A stretch of 64,000 nucleotides of DNA from Bartonella melophagi K-2C (GTDB lineage: Bacteria; Pseudomonadota; Alphaproteobacteria; Rhizobiales; Rhizobiaceae): NCBI RefSeq assembly GCF_000278255.1, contig NZ_JH725083.1:1-64000 (forward strand). The letters are read 5' to 3'. The position numbers were made by a program, and so were the translations under genes. The notes beneath the pieces are model-generated. The model worked only from the letters and a program-made list of their open reading frames with translations. It ran no database searches and had not been told where the DNA came from. How positions within the stretch are numbered: the first letter of the stretch is position 1; each line of letters starts with the position of its first letter. This document shows, in pieces, positions 41,043 through 50,090 of this stretch.

Positions 41043-42127
41043 AAAACATTTATCCCCCGTTGATATATGAGAATCCAAAGAAAAAAGGGTGCTCCGAAGA
41101 GTGCTGTAACAATTCCGATTGGTAATTCTGCGGGGGCAATAATAAAGCGCGCAAATGTATCAGCAGAAATAAGCAGAGCTGCTCCTAAAAAAGTAGAACA
41201 GGGAATAAGATAGCGATGATCAGGCCCAATAAGCAGGCGTAAAATATGTGGGACTACAATGCCAATAAAACTAATGCCACCGCTGACAGCAACTGCACCA
41301 CCGCACATAAGAGCAACAAGTAGAATAGAAATATTTTTAACTTTTTGAATATGAAAACCAATATGACTGGCAACAGCTTCTCCAAGAGACAAAGCATTCA
41401 GTGCGCGTGACAAAAATGGAGAAAAAAAGAGACCAATTCCAACAAAAGGTAAAATAAACCCAACTTTTAACCATGTTGCACCCGCAAGAGATCCAAGGTT
41501 CCAAAAAGTAATATCACGCAATTGTTGGTCGTTTGCGGTAAAGATTAAAGCTCCAACAATAGCACTATTTAAAGCGCTGAGAGCGATTCCAGCAAGAAGC
41601 ATTGTTGCAATAGAAGTACAATTATGACGTGTTGCTATTACATAGAGAATAATTGTTGATAAAAGTCCGCCCAAGAAAGCACTTATAATAACTTTATAAG
41701 ATTCCAGAAAAGGTGAAAATAAGGGAGGGAAAGTAACACCGACAACAATTGCTAAAACAGCGCCAAGACTTGCACCTGCTGACACACCTACAATTCCAGG
41801 ATCAGCGAGGGGATTGCGGAAAATTCCCTGCATGAGAACACCAGAAACAGCTAAAGCTGAACCAACTAATAAACCCAAGATAATACGAGGAAGTCTTATG
41901 TCAATAAGTACAAGATAATCACTGGTTTTACTGCTTACTGAAAAATCTTGCGTAAGAATCGCATGAATAAGATTAATAAAAGAAACGTTTGACGCACCGT
42001 TTAATAGCCCTATTAGAATGCTAAAAATAAGAAATATTATTAAACTTAATAATGCAATTTTTCCTCGAATTGCACAGCTTTCTTCTTTTGTTTCAGATGC
42101 TTGTGCTGTGGAGATGCTCTTGATCAT
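41039..42127 (-). CDS. hutC: Hemin ABC transporter permease (FecCD/BtuC type)
   Basis: This 362-residue inner-membrane permease has about ten membrane helices and the FecCD-family blocks: IRLPRIILGLLVGSALAVSGVLMQGIFRNPLADPGIVGVSAGASLGA, LLAGIALSA, FWNLGSLAGATW and GGISFIGIVVPHILRLLIGPDHRYLIP, the last contacting the ATPase. It begins 20 bases after hutB and overlaps hmuV by four bases. Confidence 0.93.
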   Translation of the reverse strand: MIKSISTAQASETKEESCAIRGKIALLSLIIFLIFSILIGLLNGASNVSFINLIHAILTQDFSVSSKTSDYLVLIDIRLPRIILGLLVGSALAVSGVLMQGIFRNPLADPGIVGVSAGASLGAVLAIVVGVTFPPLFSPFLESYKVIISAFLGGLLSTIILYVIATRHNCTSIATMLLAGIALSALNSAIVGALIFTANDQQLRDITFWNLGSLAGATWLKVGFILPFVGIGLFFSPFLSRALNALSLGEAVASHIGFHIQKVKNISILLVALMCGGAVAVSGGISFIGIVVPHILRLLIGPDHRYLIPCSTFLGAALLISADTFARFIIAPAELPIGIVTALFGAPFFLWILIYQRGINVL

Positions 42128-42147
42128 TTTTATTAGCTCTTACCATT

Positions 42148-43035
42148 TTAATTCTCACTATAAAGCATATTAATCAGTTCTTTTGATGCTTCTGCAGTAC
42201 GCGGACCAAAACTTAAAAAATACATAGCATCTATTTGTTTAATAGTGTGATTTTGTGCTGCGGGTGTAGCTTGAATTGCTGGTATAGCTAAAATCTGATC
42301 AATTTGAGATGAATTTTTAGGATGCGTCATCAACAAGATAACATCGGGATTTGATTTTAATAAGGCTTCATTATTTAAAGGTTTATATCCTTTATAACTA
42401 GAAATGGCGTTAATACCACCTGAGAGCTTTATCATACCATCGGCAGCTGTATTTGTTCCAGATACCATGATACGCCCATTTTGCATTGAAAAAATAACAA
42501 GAACGCGTTTTGGTTTAGTTACTTTTGCTAAAAGCATATCATTATCCATGAAGCTACGATTTATCCTTTTAATTAATGCAGCTGCCTGTGTTTCTCGGTG
42601 AAGTGCTTTGCCAACAAGGTGAATTTTTTCTATTACGTTTTTACGAGAAAAATTTTCTGGCACAATCACTAACGGTATTGACGTTTTTTTGAGAATGTCA
42701 ATTGTTAAGGGAGGGCCACTTCCTTCAATCAGCAATATACCTTCTGGGGTGAGCGATAAAACTCCTTCGGGCGAAAGGGCTCGCATATATCCAAGCTCAG
42801 GAAGTTTGAGTGCTTCTTGGGGGTATATACTCGTACTGTCGCGAGCAACGAGCTGATCTTTGGCTCCTAATGCATAGACAATTTCTGTGAGAGATCCACC
42901 AATAGAAACAATTCGTGCATTTTTAGGAAAACTGGTTGTAAGTTCAGCGATTGCTTGGTGAGAAAAAGAGGTAAAATAAAACAAAATGGAAATAAAAATA
43001 AGGTTTGACAATCTGTGCAAAAGAAGTGTGGACAT
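42148..43035 (-). CDS. hutB: Periplasmic hemin-binding protein
   Basis: This 295-residue protein carries heme in the periplasm to HutC/HmuV. It has a signal peptide (cleavage near AIA|ELT, about residue 29) and a class III binding-protein fold: RIVSIGGSLTEIVYALGAKDQLVARDSTSIYPQEALKLPELGYMRALSPEGVLSL, then the long helix and the second lobe (GGINAISSYKGYKPLNNEALLKSNPDVILL). This pattern is that of HmuT/PhuT-type proteins. It follows hemS by three bases. Confidence 0.92.
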   Translation of the reverse strand: MSTLLLHRLSNLIFISILFYFTSFSHQAIAELTTSFPKNARIVSIGGSLTEIVYALGAKDQLVARDSTSIYPQEALKLPELGYMRALSPEGVLSLTPEGILLIEGSGPPLTIDILKKTSIPLVIVPENFSRKNVIEKIHLVGKALHRETQAAALIKRINRSFMDNDMLLAKVTKPKRVLVIFSMQNGRIMVSGTNTAADGMIKLSGGINAISSYKGYKPLNNEALLKSNPDVILLMTHPKNSSQIDQILAIPAIQATPAAQNHTIKQIDAMYFLSFGPRTAEASKELINMLYSEN

Positions 43036-43038
43036 TTC

Positions 43039-44094
43039 TTACCTGACCTTTTTTAAGTAATTGTTATTTTCTAGTATAGGAGGCAAACCATTCAATAAAG
43101 AACGCCAATCCTCACGTTCTTTTTGACCCTCTTTTCTTAGACTAAAAAATTGAACAATCATCTCATCATTTTTATCAAAAACTTCTAGTGAACTGATATA
43201 ACCATCACGAGTAGGTTTACGAACACGCCATATTTTATCAATACCAGAAACGAGCATATGAAGGTTAAATTTTTCATCAAGAATATTAAGCCAAGGGCCT
43301 ATTTGTTTAATATTTTTGATTTGTCCACTGAAAATTTGAATGCATCCTTTATTGCCAACAAAACACATAATTGGTATTTTTTGTTGTGCGATTTTGTTTA
43401 GCATCATTTCAAGAGATTCTGCGCTTAATTCATCAGTAAATTCATTACCAGCATGTTTTACAGCATCATGTCGATTGATTTTAAATTCTGAAATAATTTC
43501 ATGGAGCTGATGTACATCAGTAATTTGTAGCCAATGATCGCGGAATTTTTCAACATTTATATCTGCTGTATCACGTTGTGCGGGGGTAGGAGAAGGTTGA
43601 ATTTCAAGATTAGATAACTGGTCTTTACTAAGCAGTTTTTCAATAAGTATATTCCACTCTTCCATATTTGTTGTATCTTTAGAATAGATTTTTAAGATAG
43701 CAACACCGTATTGATCAAAAAATTGCAGACTTTTAGTGGGTTTTCCAGAAACAAGCATTTCATATTCAAAGCCGAATTTCCATTGTTTTGGAAAGATACG
43801 CAAATCAATTTCACCAAGTGTTATAGGAACATGTTGGTTTTGTACAATTTTTTCAAAACATCCTGTTTTTTCATGAACAGCATATTCATTACGTGTTAGT
43901 GCCATAACTGTTCCAATTTTGGGAGCATTTTTAAGGAGAGTAGTCACATCAGCATTTAATTTTTTTGCTTTTTCGGTAGTACAATAAGCAGCAATAAGCT
44001 CTGCTTCAGATATGCCAATCGAAATAGCAAAATCACGATTACGCATTTCTTTTTTTTCTCGTAGTCTAATAATTTCTTCAGCTGTATAGGACAT
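43039..44094 (-). CDS. hemS: Hemin-degrading/handling protein HemS
   Basis: This 351-residue cytoplasmic protein belongs to the HemS/HmuS/ChuS family, which binds imported heme and in several bacteria breaks it down. The two repeated halves (about 30-175 and 195-345) are visible, with W-R-V/K-P-T-x-D-G type endings (IWRVRKPTRDGYISSLEVFDKNDEMIVQFFSLRKEGQ in the second). The likely heme-ligand His lies in the region around DVHQLHEI at the start of the second half. The ribosome site AAGGA is close to the start. A prominent hairpin lies 42 bases upstream. Confidence 0.9.
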   Translation of the reverse strand: MSYTAEEIIRLREKKEMRNRDFAISIGISEAELIAAYCTTEKAKKLNADVTTLLKNAPKIGTVMALTRNEYAVHEKTGCFEKIVQNQHVPITLGEIDLRIFPKQWKFGFEYEMLVSGKPTKSLQFFDQYGVAILKIYSKDTTNMEEWNILIEKLLSKDQLSNLEIQPSPTPAQRDTADINVEKFRDHWLQITDVHQLHEIISEFKINRHDAVKHAGNEFTDELSAESLEMMLNKIAQQKIPIMCFVGNKGCIQIFSGQIKNIKQIGPWLNILDEKFNLHMLVSGIDKIWRVRKPTRDGYISSLEVFDKNDEMIVQFFSLRKEGQKEREDWRSLLNGLPPILENNNYLKKVR

Positions 44095-44135
44095 AAATTT
44101 TCCTTGAGTTATTTAATTTTATAATCTTAAAACGA

Positions 44136-44170
44136 TAAGCTGAACTATAGCTTTACAATAGTTCAGCTTA
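44136..44170 (-). terminator. Large hairpin between hutA and hemS (terminator or attenuator)
   Basis: Two perfect 13-base arms (TAAGCTGAACTAT at 44136-44148, ATAGTTCAGCTTA at 44158-44170) enclose a nine-base loop. On the transcribed minus strand it is followed by TCGTTTTAAG, a short T-run. It lies 135 bases after hutA and 42 bases before hemS, so it could end the hutA message or act as a partial stop that lowers expression of hemS-hutB-hutC-hmuV relative to the receptor. Confidence 0.65.
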
Positions 44171-44187
44171 CCATCAAACAAATCTTC

Positions 44188-44199
44188 ATTATCGATAAT
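44188..44199. promoter_or_regulatory. 12-base perfect palindrome upstream of hemS
   Basis: ATTATCGATAAT reads the same on both strands. It lies between the hutA stop and the hairpin, about 95 bases before hemS. It may be a regulator's site or part of a second promoter for hemS and the transporter genes; the regulator is unknown. Confidence 0.35.
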
Positions 44200-44304
44200 A
44201 GAACAACCAAAACTTGGTAAACTAAAAACATTAAAGGAAAATAGAAACTAAAACGCAATACTTCTCCTTTTTAATATGGTTTTTAAAATTACTAATAAAA
44301 ATAG

Positions 44305-46503
44305 TTAAAATTTTTGCACAAGCGATATCTTAAAGTTACGACCTGGTTGACTGAAATAATCTTTAGATAGTGGTGCTACACCCCTAGGTGAAGAAGAAGG
44401 AAGATCAGTTGCATTCCAATATTTTTTATTGAAAAGATTATAAACACCAACTCTTATAATAGGACCTTTTTCACCAAAAGGTTCCCACCAACCCAACACA
44501 TCAACTAAATTATAGCTTGGAGTTTTTGCATAATCAGAATTCTTTTCTACTTTATCACGTTTAGCAGCTAAAGTGAGCATAATATCAGCTCCCCAAGTTT
44601 CTTGTGCATATCCAAACCCTATAACAGCTTTTAAAGCTGGGATTGAATTGAGATATTCATTTTTATCAAGATCTTTTCCTTGTGCGTATGTAAAGGAAAA
44701 GTTACTATGAAAATTTTCATTAAGAGCTAAATATGTTTTTGCTTCAACACCAGAGATACGGACATGAGCACGATTTATATAATGTTTACGCGCCAACAAA
44801 AAATCTTGTGATGGCCCTTTATCTATAAGATCAATAAAGTTTTTATATTGATTAGTGAAGACGCTGATAGAACCATCAAAATTTACATCTCCGTATTTTA
44901 TACCGATATCATACCCATTACTGATTTCTGGCTTAAGATTGGGATTGCCAGCCGTATAATAAAAAGAAGGATTGATATAGGTGAGATAGAGTTCTGTAAC
45001 ACTTGGTGCACGGAAAGCTTGCGCCCATTGGCTATAAAACGTCATTTGATTATTAACATCCAATTCTACACGTAATTTGGGAGAAAGACGTGAACTGCTA
45101 TTTGTTTTAGGCAGTTCTTTAGAAATGACTGTTCCTTTATAAGAAGGCGTTTTTTGCGGGACGTGTTTATACCAGTCATAGCGGATTCCAGGTATAATGC
45201 GAACTTGATTATCAGAAAAACCAATTTCATTTTCAAAAGCTAAACTAAAGCCACGGCTATGAGTATCCGGTGAATCAGATTGATTGGTATGTAGAAAAGC
45301 ACATCCAGGCGCATTCCCTGTCAAGGGACAATTATCTTGACCAGACGCATATTGATGAAATTTAGACTCAAAGATGCCAGTAGAAAATTTCAGTGTATGA
45401 CTGACGGCACCTACATCAATCTTTTTGAGACTATTGGCATTAAAGCCATAATTAACATTACGTATAAGGTTATCTCTTAAATACTCCCCTTTTGGTGCTG
45501 TGATACGATATCCTTTTAAAATCTGGTTAGTCAATAGTTTCTGCCAATAAAGTTGCCCATGAAATGCATCAAAAACAGCATCTCCATTACCACTATAATC
45601 GTAGAAAGTCGAAAAACGCTCACGATATTTATTATTCTCTTCATAAACTGAGCCTGGAAAATATGTTGTAGAGGAAGCATTCAATGAATGAATGTCTTTA
45701 TTATAAGAAAAACGCTCCGCTGTAAAACCAACTTTATGATCGCTATTAAAATATTGATGTATTTTAAAAAGCAGATTATTTTGATCAAAATCAGCAGGAT
45801 TTGCACGTGTACGCTTACTTCCGTAAGTATCTACAGTTCCCATATTTTTACGTTCATGACCTCCTACACGAGATCCTTGAAAAAGTAAAAATGTTCGGTG
45901 CGCTCGTAGAGCAAAAGCTTCATCTATATGCCAGCTACTATCAGCAGAATTATAACTGCCTTTCGTAAGGCTACCCCAATTTTTTTCTTCTGTGAGAAGA
46001 TCTTCAGGATCAAGAGTACGTAAAGCAACAACTCCACTTAGCGCTCCAGAGCCATAACGGCTAGAATCTGATCCTCGAATGATATCAAGTGCAGAAAGGG
46101 CATTAAGATCAAACATTGAACTCCCACCCTTAACACCACGTACTTCATCATTAAGCCACGGAAGAGGAATGCCATCCATTGTCACGAGAACACGATTGGC
46201 ACTTAAACCACGAACTACAAAACTATCATTATTTGAATTGTAGGTTATAGCTGGATTAAGACGCTCAATATCGTGAACATCATTTATTTGTTTTTGTTCA
46301 ATATCTCGAGCAGTTTCACGGTTGGTTAAAACTGTTACTGCATCCAGAAGATTTACTGTTTTTCTTTTTTCAATCACAATTGGATTGAGCTCAATTATGA
46401 AACTCGGATCGCTGTTTTGTGCAAAAACGAGAGAAGGTACCCAGATTGATAATATGCTTAAAGCTATACAACTTTTATAAATACTTTTTGGTTTTATTTG
46501 CAT
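44305..46503 (-). CDS. hutA: TonB-dependent outer-membrane heme receptor
   Basis: This 732-residue receptor moves heme across the outer membrane using TonB. A signal peptide ends near VFA|QNS (about residue 29). The TonB box is in FIIELNPIVIEK, and the plug domain follows (NRETARDIEQKQINDVHDIERL, then VRGLSANRVLVTMDGIPL). A 22-strand barrel takes up the rest and ends in ISLVQKF. The heme-receptor pair FRAP (497-500) and NPNL (520-523) is present, but the His usually found between them is absent here. It is separated from hemS by a gap containing a hairpin, and faces away from tonB. Confidence 0.93.
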   Translation of the reverse strand: MQIKPKSIYKSCIALSILSIWVPSLVFAQNSDPSFIIELNPIVIEKRKTVNLLDAVTVLTNRETARDIEQKQINDVHDIERLNPAITYNSNNDSFVVRGLSANRVLVTMDGIPLPWLNDEVRGVKGGSSMFDLNALSALDIIRGSDSSRYGSGALSGVVALRTLDPEDLLTEEKNWGSLTKGSYNSADSSWHIDEAFALRAHRTFLLFQGSRVGGHERKNMGTVDTYGSKRTRANPADFDQNNLLFKIHQYFNSDHKVGFTAERFSYNKDIHSLNASSTTYFPGSVYEENNKYRERFSTFYDYSGNGDAVFDAFHGQLYWQKLLTNQILKGYRITAPKGEYLRDNLIRNVNYGFNANSLKKIDVGAVSHTLKFSTGIFESKFHQYASGQDNCPLTGNAPGCAFLHTNQSDSPDTHSRGFSLAFENEIGFSDNQVRIIPGIRYDWYKHVPQKTPSYKGTVISKELPKTNSSSRLSPKLRVELDVNNQMTFYSQWAQAFRAPSVTELYLTYINPSFYYTAGNPNLKPEISNGYDIGIKYGDVNFDGSISVFTNQYKNFIDLIDKGPSQDFLLARKHYINRAHVRISGVEAKTYLALNENFHSNFSFTYAQGKDLDKNEYLNSIPALKAVIGFGYAQETWGADIMLTLAAKRDKVEKNSDYAKTPSYNLVDVLGWWEPFGEKGPIIRVGVYNLFNKKYWNATDLPSSSPRGVAPLSKDYFSQPGRNFKISLVQKF

Positions 46504-46637
46504 GAGACACCATTAATTTTTTTTAATTTCTCTTAAAATGCCCCGTAATTTTAAAATATTTCACATCACAAAACCACGTTCCCCAACCACAAAAATTAGT
46601 TAACCAAGTAATAATGACCCCAATACGAAATAAAAAC

Positions 46638-46666
46638 AATATATTAAACATGACAAAAAGAGTCAA
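46638..46666 (-). promoter_or_regulatory. Promoter of hutA
   Basis: On the minus strand, TTGACT (46666-46661) and TATATT (46643-46638) are separated by exactly 17 bases. This leaves a leader of about 125 bases before the hutA start. Heme and iron control by Irr or RirA is expected for this locus in Bartonella; a short inverted repeat TTAGTGCTAA at 46709-46718, on the tonB side, is a possible operator. Confidence 0.6.
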
Positions 46667-46740
46667 GAAAAAAAGTTGTAATTTGAAAAAGATCAGTTTT
46701 AATACAATTTAGTGCTAATTAATGTAGAATACTATAACGG

Positions 46741-47532
46741 ATGGAGATTATGAATTTTGCAAATACTAGGCGGTTATCAATCCTTTGGATAGGGGCGTTT
46801 ATGAGCGCTCTTTCTTTACATGCTGCATTAGGGGTACAGTTTTATTTTCAAAATGTTAATGTGAGCGATAGTGTATTTCCACCGGCGATTATGCTGACTT
46901 TTGCACAAGAAATTTCACACCCTAATATTAATACTAATACGGATTTGGAAATATTGCAGTCTAGTGTTTTAGAGCAAGAACAGAAGATATCAGAGCTAGC
47001 ACTCAATGAGGTTCAATCGATGGAATCTCAATTTTCAGAAAAGATGCAATCCTCGCAAGAACTCCAACCTGTTATAGAAAAAAATGATTTTATAATAGAA
47101 AAAGCTTTGAAAAAATCTCAGACTTCTAAAATGGAACATAAAGCGCTTGTCAAAAAAGCATTATCAGTGTCAAAAATTGCAGCAAAACAAAGTGATGCAA
47201 AATCAGTACACTCGTTTGCGGTTAGTGAGGATAATTATACGAAGCTTGATGATGCATTATCTATGCAGTGGTTGGCAAAGGTACAAGCACAATTAGAAAG
47301 GCAAAAAAATTATGTTATGAGGCACCGTACTACTCATGCAAAAGGGATGGTGCAATTAGAATTTAAGGTGCACAAGCAGGGGAATATTTTTTCCAGCCGT
47401 ATTGTACTTTCTTCTAACGATCAGGAACTTGATCGATTAGCTATGGCAGCACTTCAGCGTGCTGGTATTCTTCCTCCACCACCACTTTCAAAAGAGAATA
47501 AAATTATTAGAATATCTTTAATATTTAACTGA
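46741..47532 (+). CDS. tonB: TonB energy transducer of the hut locus
   Basis: This 263-residue protein links the inner-membrane proton gradient to HutA. It has one N-terminal membrane helix (about 13-33) and a C-terminal TonB domain (about 175-263: TTHAKGMVQLEFKVHKQGNIFSSRIVLSSNDQELDRLAMAALQRAGILPPPP). The periplasmic linker (about 50-170) is rich in Glu, Lys, Gln and Ser and nearly free of proline, unlike the Pro-Glu/Pro-Lys linkers of most TonB proteins. It is divergent from hutA. The start is ATG 46741 or ATG 46750. Confidence 0.88.
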   Translation: MEIMNFANTRRLSILWIGAFMSALSLHAALGVQFYFQNVNVSDSVFPPAIMLTFAQEISHPNINTNTDLEILQSSVLEQEQKISELALNEVQSMESQFSEKMQSSQELQPVIEKNDFIIEKALKKSQTSKMEHKALVKKALSVSKIAAKQSDAKSVHSFAVSEDNYTKLDDALSMQWLAKVQAQLERQKNYVMRHRTTHAKGMVQLEFKVHKQGNIFSSRIVLSSNDQELDRLAMAALQRAGILPPPPLSKENKIIRISLIFN

Positions 47533-47745
47533 TTTTACACAGTTTTATCCGTGAACAGAACATATCTTTTACAAAAAAGATTAGATTAAAGTGCATTGAT
47601 ATTCATTCAAAACGGATAGATTTTGTTATATTAGGCTTTTGAATCAGCTTTTATGGTGTATATTTTAAAAATTAGTATGACACTGTAATTTATGAAATAA
47701 ATAATAGCCAAAAAATTTTTTTTAAATGAATTAAATTTATGATCT

Positions 47746-49845
47746 TTAGTGTCCAGTAACAAGGTGCGTTTTAATATCTGTTGTTCCATGAAAACGTGTT
47801 TTATAAACTACATAATTTTCCATAACGCGCATTACATAGTTACGTGTTTCTGGATAAGGGATCCGTTCGATCCAATCGACAATTTTGTCAAGAGATTGTC
47901 CTCTAGGGTCGCCATAACGTTCTATCCATTCATTTGCACGACGAGGCCCTGCATTATACCCAATGAAAGTTAATATATAAGATCCATTAAAACGTTCCAA
48001 CTGTTCACCTAGAAAATGAGCACCTAATGTAATATTATAACTAGGATCGTTTTTAAACTTTTGCGGTGACCATGCAATCGAATATTTATCTGCAAGTTCT
48101 TTTGCTGTTGTTGGTAATAATTGAAGCATACCTTGGGCTCCTGCTTTTGATGTAGCTGTTGGGTTAAATTCGCTTTCTTGGCGTGCAATAGCATAGACGA
48201 GAGCTTTTTCTGTTGCAGAAATGTTAGCAGAGGGTGGAATGGCACCGATAGGGTGGGATAGTGCACCAACATTTTTACCTTGAAAAACAGCAGTTTTACC
48301 TATTTTAAGACTGGTATGATAGTTGCCCTTTTTTTCTGCCATAACGGCCAGAAGGGCTAATTCTCCAGGGCTCTCTATTTCTTTACTAAGTTCTGTATAA
48401 AAAATGTTAGCAAGATTAGCATACTCGGCAGCTTCAAGTCGTTGAATAATTTTTACAGCTTTTCGTGTGCTAAAATGTTGCCGTTCGGCAGTTGTTGGTT
48501 TAGGGAAGGTAATGCTAAGCTTTTTTTGATTAAGTCGTGAAGCTGCTAATTGACCATAATAAGTTATATTAAAACGGGCAGCACGATGAAAATAATGCCG
48601 AGCATTTTCATGATCACCTAAGATTTCTGCTGTTCGTCCCATCCAATAATAACCGCGGGATTTTAAAGAATGATGAGGAGATAACTGAGGAATACGTGTA
48701 AAATGGCGCATTGCCAATTTAGGATCATGAAGAAATCTCAGTGCATACCATCCTGCATGAAATTCAGCATCAGCTGCAGATAAAGGTGTTAAACCGGTGT
48801 AAGTTGCAACCAGTTGATAGGCAATTTTAGGTTTATTTAAGTCGAGCATTTCGCGGGAAATAGTGCGCCGTTCTGTCCACCATGCATCAGGGTTAATAAG
48901 ACTTGCTGCATCTCGGGGTGCTTTCATCATAAGTGTTGCAGCAGCACTGTATTGTCCAGTTCGTCTAAGATAGCGAATATGAGTAAATTGTAAGAGAGGA
49001 TCTTGTCTCCAAGATCGATCAACAGCTTGTAATTTTTGTGCAGCTCTAGGGTCATTGTTTGTAACTGCAGCAAAGGCGTTAAAAAGAGATTGGGCACGGG
49101 CTAGCGTTGCGATTCGCTCAGCTGAATCAATACGGTTTTTATACAGCATAATCTGCATGCGTTTTAGATGGTCAACAGGTTTTAGTGCAGCGCTTGCGTT
49201 TTTAAGGATGAGCTCTTCTTCTTTTGCACTAAGTTGTGCTTTATACCACCATGGTGCAATAATTTGTCGTGCACGGGTGGTTTTCCCAGTTGCTATAAGC
49301 GCTTTAGCAAGTGCAGCCATACCTTGTACGGTAAGGGGATGTGTGTGTGCAAATTTTTGAATGATTATTTGTGAAGAATTAGTTTCATTGATAAAAGCAC
49401 GTTCAGCATTACGTTTCATAATGGATATGCCAGGCCACCCTTTTAATTCATTAATTGCATTAAATAGTTCAGAACTGGGTATGTCAGTATGATTTGATGT
49501 GTTGATTGCCCATGTTAAAATATGGCGGTCAAGGCTATTTTTCGCCATTGTGTTACGAAGAGCTATCGTTTTTACAATATTTTTGTTTGAAAGGGCATCT
49601 AAACCTAATTTAAGTTGATTGACTGAAATGATATCGTTAGTCGTAAGGTTGTTGTTAACTGTATTGTCGGTTGATTTAAATTGGTTCTTAGGTTTTTCTG
49701 TTATTGCAAATGGGTAAGGTCGAGCTAAAGGGATTGGTAATTTTTTCGGTGGCAAAACTGTTTGAGAAAACGCATTTGAGCACAAAATTACCAATATTAG
49801 TGTAATAAGAATTGGCATGAAAAAATGGACAGAAAATACACGCAT
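47746..49845 (-). CDS. slt: Soluble lytic murein transglycosylase
   Basis: This 699-residue periplasmic enzyme cuts peptidoglycan to 1,6-anhydro products. It has a signal peptide (about 1-27), a long helical superhelix (about 60-520) and a C-terminal goose-lysozyme-like domain with catalytic Glu in AIARQESEFNPTATSKAGAQGMLQLLPTTAK, then ITLGAHFLGEQLERFNGSYILTFIGYNAGPRRANEWI, all hallmarks of Slt70 proteins. It is read toward tonB (convergent) and stands 245 bases from the divergent dapA. Confidence 0.93.
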   Translation of the reverse strand: MRVFSVHFFMPILITLILVILCSNAFSQTVLPPKKLPIPLARPYPFAITEKPKNQFKSTDNTVNNNLTTNDIISVNQLKLGLDALSNKNIVKTIALRNTMAKNSLDRHILTWAINTSNHTDIPSSELFNAINELKGWPGISIMKRNAERAFINETNSSQIIIQKFAHTHPLTVQGMAALAKALIATGKTTRARQIIAPWWYKAQLSAKEEELILKNASAALKPVDHLKRMQIMLYKNRIDSAERIATLARAQSLFNAFAAVTNNDPRAAQKLQAVDRSWRQDPLLQFTHIRYLRRTGQYSAAATLMMKAPRDAASLINPDAWWTERRTISREMLDLNKPKIAYQLVATYTGLTPLSAADAEFHAGWYALRFLHDPKLAMRHFTRIPQLSPHHSLKSRGYYWMGRTAEILGDHENARHYFHRAARFNITYYGQLAASRLNQKKLSITFPKPTTAERQHFSTRKAVKIIQRLEAAEYANLANIFYTELSKEIESPGELALLAVMAEKKGNYHTSLKIGKTAVFQGKNVGALSHPIGAIPPSANISATEKALVYAIARQESEFNPTATSKAGAQGMLQLLPTTAKELADKYSIAWSPQKFKNDPSYNITLGAHFLGEQLERFNGSYILTFIGYNAGPRRANEWIERYGDPRGQSLDKIVDWIERIPYPETRNYVMRVMENYVVYKTRFHGTTDIKTHLVTGH

Positions 49846-50090
49846 CGAAAAATCTTAAGATTTTACTTTTTTAAGCATTTTATACACTTTAAACCAAAAG
49901 GCGTGAAAGACACGTTAACGGATTATAGTATTTTAAAGAAATATTCTAAATTGAAAAAATAATATATTAACGTTGTGAAAGCATTTATGGAATTCTTCTT
50001 GTTTCAAGAATAGAGCAAGATTATGTTCTATAATGAGTAGTTTAAAAGACAATTGTTTTTAAGTAAAACTTAAATTGCGAGGAGTTCATC

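Noticed and set aside
48024-48272. Open frames opposite or out of frame within large genes (for example inside slt, thiC and pleC)
   Set aside because: They are shadows of well-supported genes with full domain matches.
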